Positions 16,337 to 24,648 of a DNA stretch of 64,000 nucleotides are shown here, piece by piece (position 1 is the first letter of the stretch; the number at the start of each line of letters is the position of its first letter). The DNA comes from Actinomadura rubrisoli (GTDB lineage: Bacteria; Actinomycetota; Actinomycetes; Streptosporangiales; Streptosporangiaceae). Position numbers and translations under genes: made by a program. Below the pieces are notes generated by a model that worked only from the letters and a program-made list of their open reading frames with translations, had not been told where the DNA came from and ran no database searches. The DNA lies in the NCBI RefSeq assembly GCF_004349215.1, contig NZ_SMKU01000002.1, positions 1-64,000 on the forward strand. The letters are read 5' to 3'.

Positions 16337-16602
16337 GCGATGTCGAGATCCAGGCGGCGGAGAACCGTGCCGCAGGTGAACTTGAGCGGCGGCTCCGCCC
16401 GATCGTGACGATCCAGGACGTGCGGGCGTTCGCTGAGCGGTTCATTGCGGACCTGCGTGCGGAGGGCTGGCGTCCGCCGCTGCGCCCGAACCCGGGCTGG
16501 AAGCAGCACGCGGCCCAGCCGGGTGCTGGCCCGAATGACGACTGGCGGGCGGCGAAGGAAGCGCTGCTCCGCGACACCCAGGGAGGCTCTGATGGCGCGT
16601 GA
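16333..16602 (+). CDS. small helical hypothetical protein
   Basis: An 89-residue, Arg/Glu/Ala-rich protein with an N-terminal amphipathic helix and an unstructured, Pro/Gly-rich middle. GTG start in a 4-nt overlap. No motif recognised. Confidence 0.55.
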   Translation: MSDVEIQAAENRAAGELERRLRPIVTIQDVRAFAERFIADLRAEGWRPPLRPNPGWKQHAAQPGAGPNDDWRAAKEALLRDTQGGSDGA

Positions 16603-17005
16603 GCCGCATCCCCTGGTCGCCGAACTCAAATCGGTTCGTGAGGGCGCTGGGCTGTCGGTGTGGGAAGCCGCGCGCCGCGCTGGTCTGGCGACTGCGGTGG
16701 TCCGGGATTGGGAGTCGGGGCGCAGCGAGCCGACCGTGGTCGCGTTGGAGAAGTACCTGGCGGTGTTCGGGCGGCGGCTGTGGTCGGCCGGCGCCGAAGC
16801 TGAGGTGCTCCACGCGGAGGCGGTCCGCCGGCTGGAGTTGGAGACGCTGCCGGACCGACCGACACAGCCCGAGCTCCCGCCGGTGACGCCCGACCAGGCC
16901 GCGGAGAACCGGCGCGTCTTGGCGGCGGCGCTCGGGATCACCGATGACCTGCCGTTGTCGCCCGCCGCGATCGTTGAGGAGTTCAACCGGAGGGCAGCGG
17001 CATGA
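16592..17005 (+). CDS. XRE-family HTH protein
   Basis: A 137-residue protein. Residues 5-60 carry an XRE HTH (GLSVWEAARRAGLATAVVRDWE, helix 2 to helix 3), followed by a charged helical tail. It is translated from ATG 16592, 11 nt inside the preceding gene, after a GGGAGG Shine-Dalgarno sequence. Confidence 0.8.
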   Translation: MAREPHPLVAELKSVREGAGLSVWEAARRAGLATAVVRDWESGRSEPTVVALEKYLAVFGRRLWSAGAEAEVLHAEAVRRLELETLPDRPTQPELPPVTPDQAAENRRVLAAALGITDDLPLSPAAIVEEFNRRAAA

Positions 17006-17343
17006 CGGCGTTGTGGCTGGTGAAGACGCTTCCCGCTGTCGACTATCCGGAGCATGCCGGGCTGCCGGTGACGTGGAGGCCGTGGCAGCTGCCGCAGCGG
17101 TTCTCGAAGCTTGTACTCGGCTGTGAGGCGTGCGGCACGGACGGGCAGGTGTGGTCAACGACCGGGCTCGTCGGCCCACCGTCGGAGGTGCTACCGCCGC
17201 AGCGGACGTGGCGGACACCGCGCCTGTATGCGTTCCGGTGCGCGCCGTGCGGAGCGATGACGGCCTACGACTCAGGCTCGTCGGGCGCTGATTGGACTGA
17301 GATCGACCTTCAGAGCCCGGCAGCCGAGGGCGTGATCGCGTGA
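17002..17343 (+). CDS. zinc-ribbon protein
   Basis: A 113-residue protein with a two-part zinc ribbon: CEACGTDG (about residues 41-48) and CAPCGAMTAYDSG (about 80-92), separated by 35 residues. Beta-rich. Likely nucleic acid or protein binding. Confidence 0.6.
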   Translation: MTALWLVKTLPAVDYPEHAGLPVTWRPWQLPQRFSKLVLGCEACGTDGQVWSTTGLVGPPSEVLPPQRTWRTPRLYAFRCAPCGAMTAYDSGSSGADWTEIDLQSPAAEGVIA

Positions 17344-17474
17344 CCGCTTTGGCTGTGGGTGTGTTCGCCGGGTTCACGGTGCAGTCGCTGGTGTTCCCGT
17401 TCTCGCTTCCTCCGACCCGTCCGCGGCCTGCAGCTGCGGTGGTGGAAGACAACGGGCCTGGGAGGCGACCGTGA
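17340..17474 (+). CDS. small hydrophobic ORF (44 aa)
   Basis: GTG 17340 and stop 17474 overlap both neighbours by 4 nt. Residues 2-23 are hydrophobic enough for a membrane helix (ALAVGVFAGFTVQSLVFPF), and the tail is Pro/Arg-rich. Coding is supported by coupling only. Confidence 0.45.
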   Translation: MTALAVGVFAGFTVQSLVFPFSLPPTRPRPAAAVVEDNGPGRRP

Positions 17475-17770
17475 CCACATCGAGAGAGCTGCGCTGCACG
17501 TGGATCGCGCCGTCGGAAGACCCCGACGCCAGGCTGCTGGTGCCGGGCTGCATGGAACGGGTCCAGGACTGGGACGCCGACTGCACCTGCAAGTCCAGCG
17601 CGGAGGAGCTCGACGAGTTGGAGGCGCGCGTCGCCGAACTCGAACAGCAACTCGATGCGCAGCGGGACCGCTACTCGTCGCTGCACAGCGCGGACTTCCG
17701 CGAGTGGCGCAAGCAGAAGGCGGCTGTACGCAAAGCCAACGACATGCACGGAACGGAGATCCCCTCATGA
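17471..17770 (+). CDS. coiled-coil protein with N-terminal Cys residues
   Basis: A 99-residue protein. N-terminal 35 residues hold four Cys in a C...C...C-x-C arrangement. Residues 42-90 are a coiled coil (ELDELEARVAELEQQLDAQR). The mix of metal site and coiled coil recurs in this region. Function unknown. Confidence 0.55.
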   Translation: MTTSRELRCTWIAPSEDPDARLLVPGCMERVQDWDADCTCKSSAEELDELEARVAELEQQLDAQRDRYSSLHSADFREWRKQKAAVRKANDMHGTEIPS

Positions 17771-18138
17771 GCGACACCTTGAATGACCTCGCCCCGTGGC
17801 CAGCGACCGAGGCCGACGTGACCGCAGAGTCCTTGGCCCGGTACCTGGCGGTCCGCGCACAGGCACACCAGACCCACCGGAAGACGGCGTCGTCTCCGGA
17901 GGGCCGGGAGTGGGCGACGTCGGCGACCGTGGACATGTTCGGGCTCGTGAAATTGCTGCGGATTCTGCAGGAGGTCGCGCCGGAGACGGCGGACGAGGCC
18001 GCGAAGGGCTTGTGGTCGGACTGGCAGGACGGCGCCCCAGTCGACGAGTGGCTGTGGTCGTGGCTGACGGAGTACGGCATCGACCCGGAGGCTGTGAACC
18101 GGGCCGCGGTTGACCTGTCTCGGACGGAGGCGGCGTGA
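17767..18138 (+). CDS. hypothetical helical protein
   Basis: A 123-residue protein starting at ATG 17767 (4-nt overlap). Mostly helical, with Trp-rich acidic segments near the C-terminus (DWQDGAPVDEWLWSWLTEYG). No motif recognised. Confidence 0.55.
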   Translation: MSDTLNDLAPWPATEADVTAESLARYLAVRAQAHQTHRKTASSPEGREWATSATVDMFGLVKLLRILQEVAPETADEAAKGLWSDWQDGAPVDEWLWSWLTEYGIDPEAVNRAAVDLSRTEAA

Positions 18139-18368
18139 GCGCGCCGAAGCCGAAGACCGGTACCTGCGGCAAGTGTGAGCAGGCCCGGCCGCTGTTCCCC
18201 GCGAGGAAGGAATGGGGCGACGTCCCTGAGTCGATGTGCTCGCCCTGTTGGCAGGTCTTCGCGGAGGCCCGCGCGAACGGCACGTTCGTGGATTGGGGTG
18301 ACGCGTTCGACAACGCCACTGACGAGCAGCTCAACGAGCACGTCTCCGGCTACGAGGTGGGGCCGTGA
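18135..18368 (+). CDS. small zinc-ribbon protein
   Basis: A 77-residue protein with CGKCEQARPLF (about residues 11-21) and MCSPCWQVF (about 34-42), a compact zinc ribbon, then an acidic helical tail. Function unknown. Confidence 0.6.
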   Translation: MSAPKPKTGTCGKCEQARPLFPARKEWGDVPESMCSPCWQVFAEARANGTFVDWGDAFDNATDEQLNEHVSGYEVGP

Positions 18369-18808
18369 TGCGGATTCTCGTCACCGGCTCCCGCGCCTGG
18401 CAAGACGTGGACGCGATCGTCGACGCTCTCGACGAGGCGTACTTCGGTAGTCAGTGCCAGGAGCCTGTCACGGTCGTTCACGGTGGATGCCCGGACGGCG
18501 CCGACATCATGGCTGCTGCCTGGATTCGTCGCACCCGTGACGCGGGCTGGGCTATCACCGAGGAACGCCATCCCGCGGATTGGCAGAAGCACGGGAAGGC
18601 GGCTGGGTTTCGGCGGAACGCTGAGATGGTCGACGCCGGCGCGGACCTCTGCCTGGCGTTCATCAACCCGTGCTCGAAGCGCGGCTGCCCTGACCCGCAG
18701 CCGCACGGGTCGCATGGCGCATCACATACCGCGGACTTGGCGGAGAAGGCGGGGATCCCGGTGCGCCGGTTCCCGGCCCGGGACACCCGCGGTGGTGATG
18801 CCGCGTGA
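18368..18808 (+). CDS. SLOG-superfamily protein (DUF2493/YspA type)
   Basis: A 146-residue Rossmann-like protein that begins MRILVTGSRAW, followed by VVHGGCPDGADIMAA and RNAEMVDAGADLCLAF, the nucleotide-binding signature of the YspA/YpsA-related SLOG group. SLOG proteins sense or process nucleotide-derived ligands, and several act in phage-host conflict. Start is ATG 18368; GTG 18365 is an alternative. The ligand is unknown. Confidence 0.85.
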   Translation: MRILVTGSRAWQDVDAIVDALDEAYFGSQCQEPVTVVHGGCPDGADIMAAAWIRRTRDAGWAITEERHPADWQKHGKAAGFRRNAEMVDAGADLCLAFINPCSKRGCPDPQPHGSHGASHTADLAEKAGIPVRRFPARDTRGGDAA

Positions 18809-19614
18809 GCACCATCACCAAGCAGCTCCTCGCCCGACTGAAGGACCACTACCGAAAGCCCGGTACGGCGCAGGACGGCGAGATCCTGGTGACCGAGGTG
18901 ACGGCGCCAGGCTCGAACCGGTCATGTGATCTGCTCCGCGTTGGGATGTGGCAGTCCCGCGGGCTCGGCATCGGCGTCCACGAGTTGAAGGTGTCCCGGT
19001 CGGACTGGCTCCGGGAACTTGACGACCCGGGGAAGGCGGACGCGTGGTGGCGGTTCTGCTCCCGGTTCTGGGTGGTCGCGATGCCTGGCGTGGTGAACGC
19101 GTCGGAGTTGCCGGAGGGGTGGGGGCTGATGCTTCCACCGAATCGGGCGAACGGACGCCGGTTCCGGCCGGTGGTCCCGGCGGCGTCGAGGGAGCCGGAG
19201 GTGTCGCTGCCTCTGCTGGTGGAGATCCTGCGCCGCGCTGACAACATCCGCGTCGCCGAGATGCAGCAGATGCGGATGGTTCACCGCCGCGACCTGTACA
19301 CCAAGGTTGAGCAAGCCCGGCGGACAGCGAACGCCGACGCCCTCGACCTGGTCACCAAGCAGAGCTTGGAGAAGCTGGAGCAGGTCCTCGGTGCGCGTAT
19401 CTCCGACTTTGCCTGGGGCACCGACCTCCCCCTGACGGAGATCACTTCCGGCGAACTCGCGATTGCAGTCTGCGAGTACACGCACCAGCACGTCGCCTTG
19501 CAGCGCCGGGAGGTCGAGCTCGGCCGGATCGAGAGTCGGTTGCAGGGGGTGGCGCAGCGCGTTCTCCGGGATCTGCCGTCGGTGGCTGCGTTGAAGCGTG
19601 GTGATGCGGCGTGA
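18805..19614 (+). CDS. MmcB-like DNA repair protein (PD-(D/E)XK-like fold)
   Basis: A 269-residue protein. Its first 125 residues resemble the MmcB group: the strand GIGVHELKVSRSDWLREL gives the E-x-K of a PD-(D/E)XK core, followed by KADAWWRFCSRFWVVA. The C-terminal half is helical and may be a partner or DNA clamp. A role in damaged-DNA repair or recombination is inferred. It follows the SLOG gene in a GTGA overlap. Confidence 0.7.
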   Translation: MSTITKQLLARLKDHYRKPGTAQDGEILVTEVTAPGSNRSCDLLRVGMWQSRGLGIGVHELKVSRSDWLRELDDPGKADAWWRFCSRFWVVAMPGVVNASELPEGWGLMLPPNRANGRRFRPVVPAASREPEVSLPLLVEILRRADNIRVAEMQQMRMVHRRDLYTKVEQARRTANADALDLVTKQSLEKLEQVLGARISDFAWGTDLPLTEITSGELAIAVCEYTHQHVALQRREVELGRIESRLQGVAQRVLRDLPSVAALKRGDAA

Positions 19615-19850
19615 TCACTGCACCGGAGACGCTGCCGAACCTGCTGCGGGCCGCAGCGACGATCGCGCGGGTCACGCACAGCCCGGGCTGCCCTGACTTC
19701 GCTGTGCATCGTCGGGCGGCGGAGCTGATGGACCGGGTCGCCGAGGCGGAGGAGTCCGGCGCCCGGCTGCGGGTAGGGGAGCGGGACGCGGCTCTGCGTG
19801 CGGCGGTCACTTACCTGGACACCAAGGACCGGGCGGAGGCGCTGGCGTGA
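19611..19850 (+). CDS. small helical protein
   Basis: A 79-residue, Ala/Arg/Glu-rich helical protein with one Cys. Overlaps both neighbours by 4 nt. No motif recognised. Confidence 0.55.
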   Translation: MITAPETLPNLLRAAATIARVTHSPGCPDFAVHRRAAELMDRVAEAEESGARLRVGERDAALRAAVTYLDTKDRAEALA

Positions 19851-20542
19851 CCCGGGTTCGCGAGCACGGTACCTACGCCAAGTATCGGTTGGAGAACTGC
19901 CGGTGCTACCCCTGCGCAGCGGCGCGCAGCGCCTACGACGAGAACAGGAACCGTGCCATCGCTTACGGGCGGTGGAGCCCGTGGGTGGACGCGGACCCGG
20001 TACGTGTCCATGTCCGGCAGTTGCAGGCGTGTGGGCTGGGTCTCCGGCGTGTCGCTGTCGCCGGTGGCATCGAACGGTCGGTGCTCATCGGCCTGATGAA
20101 CGGCAAGCCGGGGCGGGCACCAGCCCGGAAGGTCCGGCCGCAGACGGCGCTGCGGATCCTTGGAGTGCAGCCGACCCTGGACAACCTGGGCGCGTCCACG
20201 GTCATCGACGCGACCGGCACAGTGCGGAGGCTCCGCGCACTGGTTGCCCAGGGCTGGTCACAGGCCAAACTCGCTGGCCAGTTGGGTATCGCGCCCCGCA
20301 ACTTCACCCAGACGATCAGCGCTGAGCGTGTGATCGTGCGGACAGCCCGCGCGGTTTGCCGCCTGTACGACGAGCTGTGGGACCAACCACCGCCGGAGGA
20401 AGGCCATCGGGACAAGATCGCGGCGTCCCGCGCCCGCAACCACGCACGCGCGCACGGCTGGGCGGGGCCGCTTGCGTGGGATGACCGGGAGCTGGACGAC
20501 CCGGAGGCGCGGCCTCGAGGCGTGCGGCGGGCGGCGGCATGA
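19847..20542 (+). CDS. HTH DNA-binding protein with N-terminal Cys motif
   Basis: A 231-residue protein. Residues 5-27 have the HGTYAKYRLENCRCYPC pattern seen in many actinobacterial phage regulators. Two helical HTH-like units follow: about 45-85 (LGLRRVAVAGGIERSVLIGL) and about 130-165 (GWSQAKLAGQLGIAPRNFTQ). The C-terminal tail is basic. Probably a sequence-specific DNA-binding regulator with two DNA-reading modules. Confidence 0.7.
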   Translation: MTRVREHGTYAKYRLENCRCYPCAAARSAYDENRNRAIAYGRWSPWVDADPVRVHVRQLQACGLGLRRVAVAGGIERSVLIGLMNGKPGRAPARKVRPQTALRILGVQPTLDNLGASTVIDATGTVRRLRALVAQGWSQAKLAGQLGIAPRNFTQTISAERVIVRTARAVCRLYDELWDQPPPEEGHRDKIAASRARNHARAHGWAGPLAWDDRELDDPEARPRGVRRAAA

Positions 20543-20775
20543 CCGCAGACCCGTGGAGCGCGTTCCTCGCCGCCCCTGACGCCATACCCCGCGATCGGCT
20601 GGTGGCCGCGGTGAAGGCCGCCTACGCCCTTCACGAGCCGACGACGACCACGAACGGCGTGATCTTGTGCCCGTTCTGTACCCGCTCGTTTGGCGTACTC
20701 ATCTCTGCCCCGTGCGACGCGGCGAAGGACATCCTCGCTGCCCTCAACCCCTCGAAGGAGAGCCGGGATGGCTGA
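20539..20775 (+). CDS. small protein with CxxC
   Basis: A 78-residue protein. The middle has ILCPFCTRSF and a later Cys. The C-terminus carries the ribosome binding site of the next gene (GGAG). Function unknown. Confidence 0.55.
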   Translation: MTADPWSAFLAAPDAIPRDRLVAAVKAAYALHEPTTTTNGVILCPFCTRSFGVLISAPCDAAKDILAALNPSKESRDG

Positions 20776-21370
20776 TCTTCTGACCGAGCCGCGAAGCGGT
20801 GACCTCGCGAGTGAGGAGATCGCCGCCCGGTTGGTGGCGATTACCGCGAACCTCGACGCGCACATCGAGGAGAGGGCAATTGTGATAGCGGCCGAGCGGA
20901 TCACTGCCGCCGAGGACGCCGCCGAGCAGAAGGTCGCCGGCCTCATGGCCAGCCACGCGTCCGAAGTCCAGCGGCTCGAAGACCTGATCAAGGAACTGCG
21001 GCGGCAACTCAAGCCGCTCAGACGCCACATCGAGGAGACCTGCCCGGAGGTGAAGGAGCGGAGAGCCCGCTTCGAGGCGGAGCGCACCGGACGCCTCGAC
21101 CTCGACGTCGGCCACGACCGGGACCTTCTCCTGGACGCAGCCCGGGTGGTCATCGAGACCCAGCGTGCGGACCGCACCACCATCCAGCGGAAGGCCCGTG
21201 TCGGGTTCGCGAAGGCAGGGCGGTTGCTGGAGCTGCTTGAGCAATTCCGGGTAATCGGACCCGTCCCGGCGACGACGAGCGGGAAACGGCCAGTGCTGCT
21301 GCCGAAGGAGGAGACAGACGGGGCGCTGAAGCGGCTACGCAAGGAGATCGGAGAGGCCAGCAATGGCTGA
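20768..21370 (+). CDS. coiled-coil protein with FtsK-gamma-like winged helix
   Basis: A 200-residue protein. Residues 1-105 are helical with a coiled coil (VQRLEDLIKELRRQLKPLRR). Residues ~118-175 match the FtsK gamma domain plan: DLLLDAARVVIETQRA, then the DNA-reading winged helix TIQRKARVGFAKAGRLLELL and a GPVP turn. In host FtsK this domain reads KOPS sites and contacts XerD. Here there is no motor domain, so it may target DNA, XerD or host FtsK. That inference is not tested. Confidence 0.7.
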   Translation: MADLLTEPRSGDLASEEIAARLVAITANLDAHIEERAIVIAAERITAAEDAAEQKVAGLMASHASEVQRLEDLIKELRRQLKPLRRHIEETCPEVKERRARFEAERTGRLDLDVGHDRDLLLDAARVVIETQRADRTTIQRKARVGFAKAGRLLELLEQFRVIGPVPATTSGKRPVLLPKEETDGALKRLRKEIGEASNG

Positions 21371-21824
21371 GCGGATCCAGCGGCGACGAGTCCGCGGCTG
21401 GCGGCTTCCCGAGGGCGCGGTGGTGGTGGACCGTACATCCCGGTTCGGGAACCCGTTCACCGAGGCCGCTGCCGAGGCGGCCGGTGAGGAAGGCCCGCGG
21501 GGTGCGGTGGTCGACGCGTACGCCGAGTGGCTGTCGGGCTGCGAGACCTACGAGGACGTGTACATGCTGCATCGCCGTAGCTTCGACCGGCTGTGGGTGT
21601 GGGATCACCTACCTGATCTGGCCGGTAAGGACCTGGCGTGCTGGTGCCCGCTGCCCGCGGACGGTGAGCCGGACATCTGCCATGGCGCGGTTCTCCTGGC
21701 CGCTGTGGAGCAGGCTGCGGCGGTGGAGAAGGGGTGCCGGGGCGGTGCTGGGGCGTGGGTTCCTGAGCGGCGTCGGCATTGGCGGTCGATGAAGGACGTG
21801 CCCGTGACGGGAGCGCTTCTGTGA
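21363..21824 (+). CDS. DUF4326 protein
   Basis: A 153-residue protein. DUF4326 signature parts are RRRVRGWRLPEGAVVVDRTS, RFGNPF (about residues 28-33) and the C-terminal LACWCPLP...PDICHGAVLL, with Cys and His as likely metal ligands. The family is found in phages and plasmids and has no proven activity. It overlaps the previous gene by 8 nt. Confidence 0.85.
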   Translation: MAERIQRRRVRGWRLPEGAVVVDRTSRFGNPFTEAAAEAAGEEGPRGAVVDAYAEWLSGCETYEDVYMLHRRSFDRLWVWDHLPDLAGKDLACWCPLPADGEPDICHGAVLLAAVEQAAAVEKGCRGGAGAWVPERRRHWRSMKDVPVTGALL

Positions 21825-22072
21825 GGCGCCTTCGCCGACCTGGCTCGCCGTGGCGTCTCCTCGTCGACCTGCTGGTTGCCGTTGTGGCTCGCCGTCCCCG
21901 CTGGCATCGGACGCCATGCATGGCCGCGGCCCGACACGCGCCACGTCCGCCGGTGCGGTCCTACACAGCGCCGTCGGATGATCCTGCGCTGGATCGCCTT
22001 GCAGCGGCGGGTGGGGATCTGGACGCGCACCGGATCGTGCACGCCCAGAGTAGAGGTGACCGTGATGGCTGA
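21821..22072 (+). CDS. small basic hypothetical protein
   Basis: An 83-residue protein. N-terminus is Arg-rich around a short hydrophobic stretch (LLVDLLVAVVA). The remainder is Ala/Asp/His-rich. GTG start in a 4-nt overlap. The weak hydrophobic segment makes a membrane role uncertain. Confidence 0.45.
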   Translation: MRRLRRPGSPWRLLVDLLVAVVARRPRWHRTPCMAAARHAPRPPVRSYTAPSDDPALDRLAAAGGDLDAHRIVHAQSRGDRDG

Positions 22073-22301
22073 CGCCGACCGCCCCACCGTCGTGGCGACC
22101 GCCCCGCAACTGCTGTGCGCTGCGGCGGGAGACGTGGTTGTGGTGCACATGCTGGAGGGCGGCGAGGCGCTGCTGCGGCTACCGACGGCCGCGGAGTTCC
22201 TCGCCCTGTGGGGTGTGCAGGTCCCGAGCCGGGCTGACGCGGCGATGGCCGAGCGGATCGTCGCCCCGCACATCCAGCGACGGGACGGCATCCATGGCTG
22301 A
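22065..22301 (+). CDS. small hypothetical protein
   Basis: A 78-residue protein starting at ATG 22065, 8 nt inside its neighbour, after a GAGGTGA ribosome site. N-terminal strands then helices; no motif recognised. Confidence 0.55.
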   Translation: MADADRPTVVATAPQLLCAAAGDVVVVHMLEGGEALLRLPTAAEFLALWGVQVPSRADAAMAERIVAPHIQRRDGIHG

Positions 22302-22362
22302 GTGCCCAGCGATCGCCCCGCACGCCCCCACAGACCCGCTCAGCCCCACGGAGGACAGATGA
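22294..22362 (+). CDS. micro-ORF of 22 codons
   Basis: ATG 22294 lies 8 nt inside the previous gene and the stop overlaps the next ATG (ATGA). Pro/Ala-rich peptide with one Cys. The ribosome binding site of the next gene (GGAGGAC) is inside it, so a coupling function is more likely than a protein function. Confidence 0.35.
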   Translation: MAECPAIAPHAPTDPLSPTEDR

Positions 22363-22640
22363 AGCCCGCCGCCTCACCTGAGCCCGCACCGCGCTTTGCC
22401 ACCATCCACGTGCGCCGCTTCGGCGAGCACGAGCGGATCCCGATCGTGCTGAACGACCGCGGGGCCTGCGGCCTCCCGAGCGACCACCGAAGGCGAGGCT
22501 GCATCGGCCTGAACATCCAGGGCGGCGGGTCTCACCAGCTCGTTCACCTGACGGCCGACGAGGCGCTGCGGCTATCGGACCTGCTGCGCGCGATGGCCGA
22601 AGCGGACACCGCCCACGACGAGGAGCCCGACCATGCCTGA
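22359..22640 (+). CDS. small hypothetical protein
   Basis: A 93-residue alpha/beta protein with Cys at about 37 and 48. Begins in an ATGA overlap and ends 8 nt into the next gene. No known motif. Confidence 0.55.
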   Translation: MKPAASPEPAPRFATIHVRRFGEHERIPIVLNDRGACGLPSDHRRRGCIGLNIQGGGSHQLVHLTADEALRLSDLLRAMAEADTAHDEEPDHA

Positions 22641-22995
22641 CGTGCCCAGCACACCACCGCTCACGCCCACCCTGCCCGAGGACGTGCCCACACTCCAGTC
22701 CCGCCTGCCCGCGCATCAGCAGGCGGGCTACGACGCCGTCTACGCGGTGATCCGCTCCACACCCGGCGACGCCTGGCGCAACGCGCTCATCTGGCGGGCC
22801 GTCGAGGCGTACCGCACCGCCGCCGAGCCCAAGCACGACCGGTGGGTCCGCGAGCAGGTCGCCGCCGAGGACAAGCGCGACCGGTCCGACGCGCTCAACC
22901 GAGTCATCGCAGTGATCGAGGGTTACGAGTGCGTCCCGTGGGACGTGCCCGTTCCCGTGAGCCTTTTCCGCAAGGCCGTGGAGGGACGCCGATGA
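22633..22995 (+). CDS. helical hypothetical protein
   Basis: A 120-residue protein with a Pro/Thr-rich N-terminus (about 30 residues) and a helical body rich in Arg, Asp and Glu. Function unknown. Confidence 0.55.
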   Translation: MPDVPSTPPLTPTLPEDVPTLQSRLPAHQQAGYDAVYAVIRSTPGDAWRNALIWRAVEAYRTAAEPKHDRWVREQVAAEDKRDRSDALNRVIAVIEGYECVPWDVPVPVSLFRKAVEGRR

Positions 22996-23183
22996 GCATC
23001 CGCGCGATCAAGATCGGCTGCGATACCCCCGCCTGCTGGGCGTTCTGCAAGATCGATCAACCCACCGCCGACAAAGCCCGCGAGTACGCCGCCGAACGGT
23101 GGGGCTGGACGCGCCGCGACGGCCTCGACATCTGCGACCCGTGCAGCCGGGGCAACACCCCGCAGGCGCGGGGCGAGTCGTGA
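22992..23183 (+). CDS. small zinc-ribbon protein
   Basis: A 63-residue protein: C-x4-C-x4-C (residues 10-19) followed by a helical spacer and CDPCSRG (about 48-54). Compact zinc ribbon typical of early phage proteins. Function unknown. Confidence 0.6.
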   Translation: MSIRAIKIGCDTPACWAFCKIDQPTADKAREYAAERWGWTRRDGLDICDPCSRGNTPQARGES

Positions 23184-24517
23184 CCGGCGACCGCACGCCC
23201 ACCGGCGACTGCCCGACGGCGCACCGCCTCATGCTGGCCCGCCAGCACGCCCACGACGGCGAGGCAACCCAGGAGGACGCCCGCATCCTCGCCGACGTGA
23301 TCGCGGACTGGCTGGCCCCGCCCACCGGCGACACACCAACGCCCGTCCGCTGGAACGTCTGTCCTGACTGCGGCGACCGCCACCCCGGCGGTGCCGCATG
23401 CCACGACACCCCGCCGGACGCGACTACGCCCGATTCGACCGTTTCCGCAGCCCAGACGCCGGACAGCACCGCGCCTTTGGGCCAGGCATTGGAACAACGG
23501 GAGCCTCAAAGCAGCCTCAAAGGCGCGCCCACCGAGGACCTGCGCGGGCGGCTGATCGCCGCGATAGACGACGAGCCGCACTTCAGCTCAGCCGAAATCG
23601 TCACCACCGTGATGCGCGTCCTGGCCGAGCCGCGGCAAGGCGACCTGAGCGAGCGGCTCTCCGCCGCCCTGCTCACCGACACCTGGGGAGACGACAGTCC
23701 CCGCGTCGCACACGGCCAGCACATCCACGACCGCGCATGCGCCATCTGCCACGGCGACGTGGACGCCATCGCCCGCGTCGTCATGCGCGTGGTCGAGCAC
23801 GACATCCTCGCCGCCTGGGTCCAGGGCTTCCACGCGCCTGACCGAACCGTTTCCGAACAGGAAACAGTTCGCCCTGACCTGCGCGACCAGATCGCCGAGG
23901 CACTGCTGAACGTCGACGCCTGGGCCCAATTGAAACGCCGGGACGACCGCGAGCGCTTCGCCGACGCCGTCCTGCCCATCGTCGAGGCCGAAATCGCAGG
24001 GCTGCGCCAGCGCGCCCAGGACGCCGAGGAGGACGCCGCCTACCTCAACGAGGAGATCATCACCCCGGAGCGCGCCCTGCACGAGCAGACCATCATGCGC
24101 GCCGAGGAGGCCGAGGCCGTCGTCGAGCGGGCTACGTTCGTCCGCCAGGTGCTCGACCTGTTCGACAAGGCAGACATCCACTCGGAACTGCTCTGGCGCG
24201 TCCAGGACGACACCGTCCGGCTGTACGCCAACGTCAGCGACACCTTCGACTGGGCTACCGCGGACCTCGAAGAGATCACCGTCGAGCGGCTGCCCGTTCT
24301 CCAGCAGGCGTACGACGACCTGATCGCGATCGACTCGGCAGAGGAAACCGCGACCTTGTTCGCCGCCCGCGTCCGTGGCGTGCGCCCGCAGGGTGCCGCC
24401 CATCCGGATCACCCGACCGTGTGCAGGCTGCTGGACGAATGCGGCCCCGAGCGTCAGCTCGGCCTCGCTAATCCGAAGCCGCCGGCCGCCCTCGACGACG
24501 TGGAGGCCGCGCCGTGA
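23180..24517 (+). CDS. large early hypothetical protein with metal knuckles and coiled coil
   Basis: A 445-residue protein, the largest of the early block. Visible parts are a helical N-terminus (residues 10-45), CPDCGDRHPGGAAC (about 61-74), a low-complexity linker (about 75-110), an alpha-helical core with CAICHGDVDAI (about 190-200), a coiled coil (about 270-325) and a mixed C-terminal domain. It looks assembled from several short modules seen singly in neighbouring genes. I do not recognise an enzymatic domain. Confidence 0.65.
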   Translation: MTGDRTPTGDCPTAHRLMLARQHAHDGEATQEDARILADVIADWLAPPTGDTPTPVRWNVCPDCGDRHPGGAACHDTPPDATTPDSTVSAAQTPDSTAPLGQALEQREPQSSLKGAPTEDLRGRLIAAIDDEPHFSSAEIVTTVMRVLAEPRQGDLSERLSAALLTDTWGDDSPRVAHGQHIHDRACAICHGDVDAIARVVMRVVEHDILAAWVQGFHAPDRTVSEQETVRPDLRDQIAEALLNVDAWAQLKRRDDRERFADAVLPIVEAEIAGLRQRAQDAEEDAAYLNEEIITPERALHEQTIMRAEEAEAVVERATFVRQVLDLFDKADIHSELLWRVQDDTVRLYANVSDTFDWATADLEEITVERLPVLQQAYDDLIAIDSAEETATLFAARVRGVRPQGAAHPDHPTVCRLLDECGPERQLGLANPKPPAALDDVEAAP

Positions 24518-24648
24518 CGCAACCCGACCACACCCCGCCGCCCACCTACGTCTGCGACAACACCCCGCCGCCCCGCAGCAGGGTCACCGGCTGGTACCGC
24601 GTCCTCCGCTGGTGGGCGGGCGCCCTCGCCGCAAGGTGGCGCCGATGA
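24514..24648 (+). CDS. small Pro/Arg-rich ORF (44 aa)
   Basis: GTG 24514 and the stop overlap both neighbours. The second half is an amphipathic Trp/Arg-rich stretch (WYRVLRWWAGALAARWRR) that could associate with membranes. Coding is supported only by the overlap pattern. Confidence 0.4.
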   Translation: MTQPDHTPPPTYVCDNTPPPRSRVTGWYRVLRWWAGALAARWRR

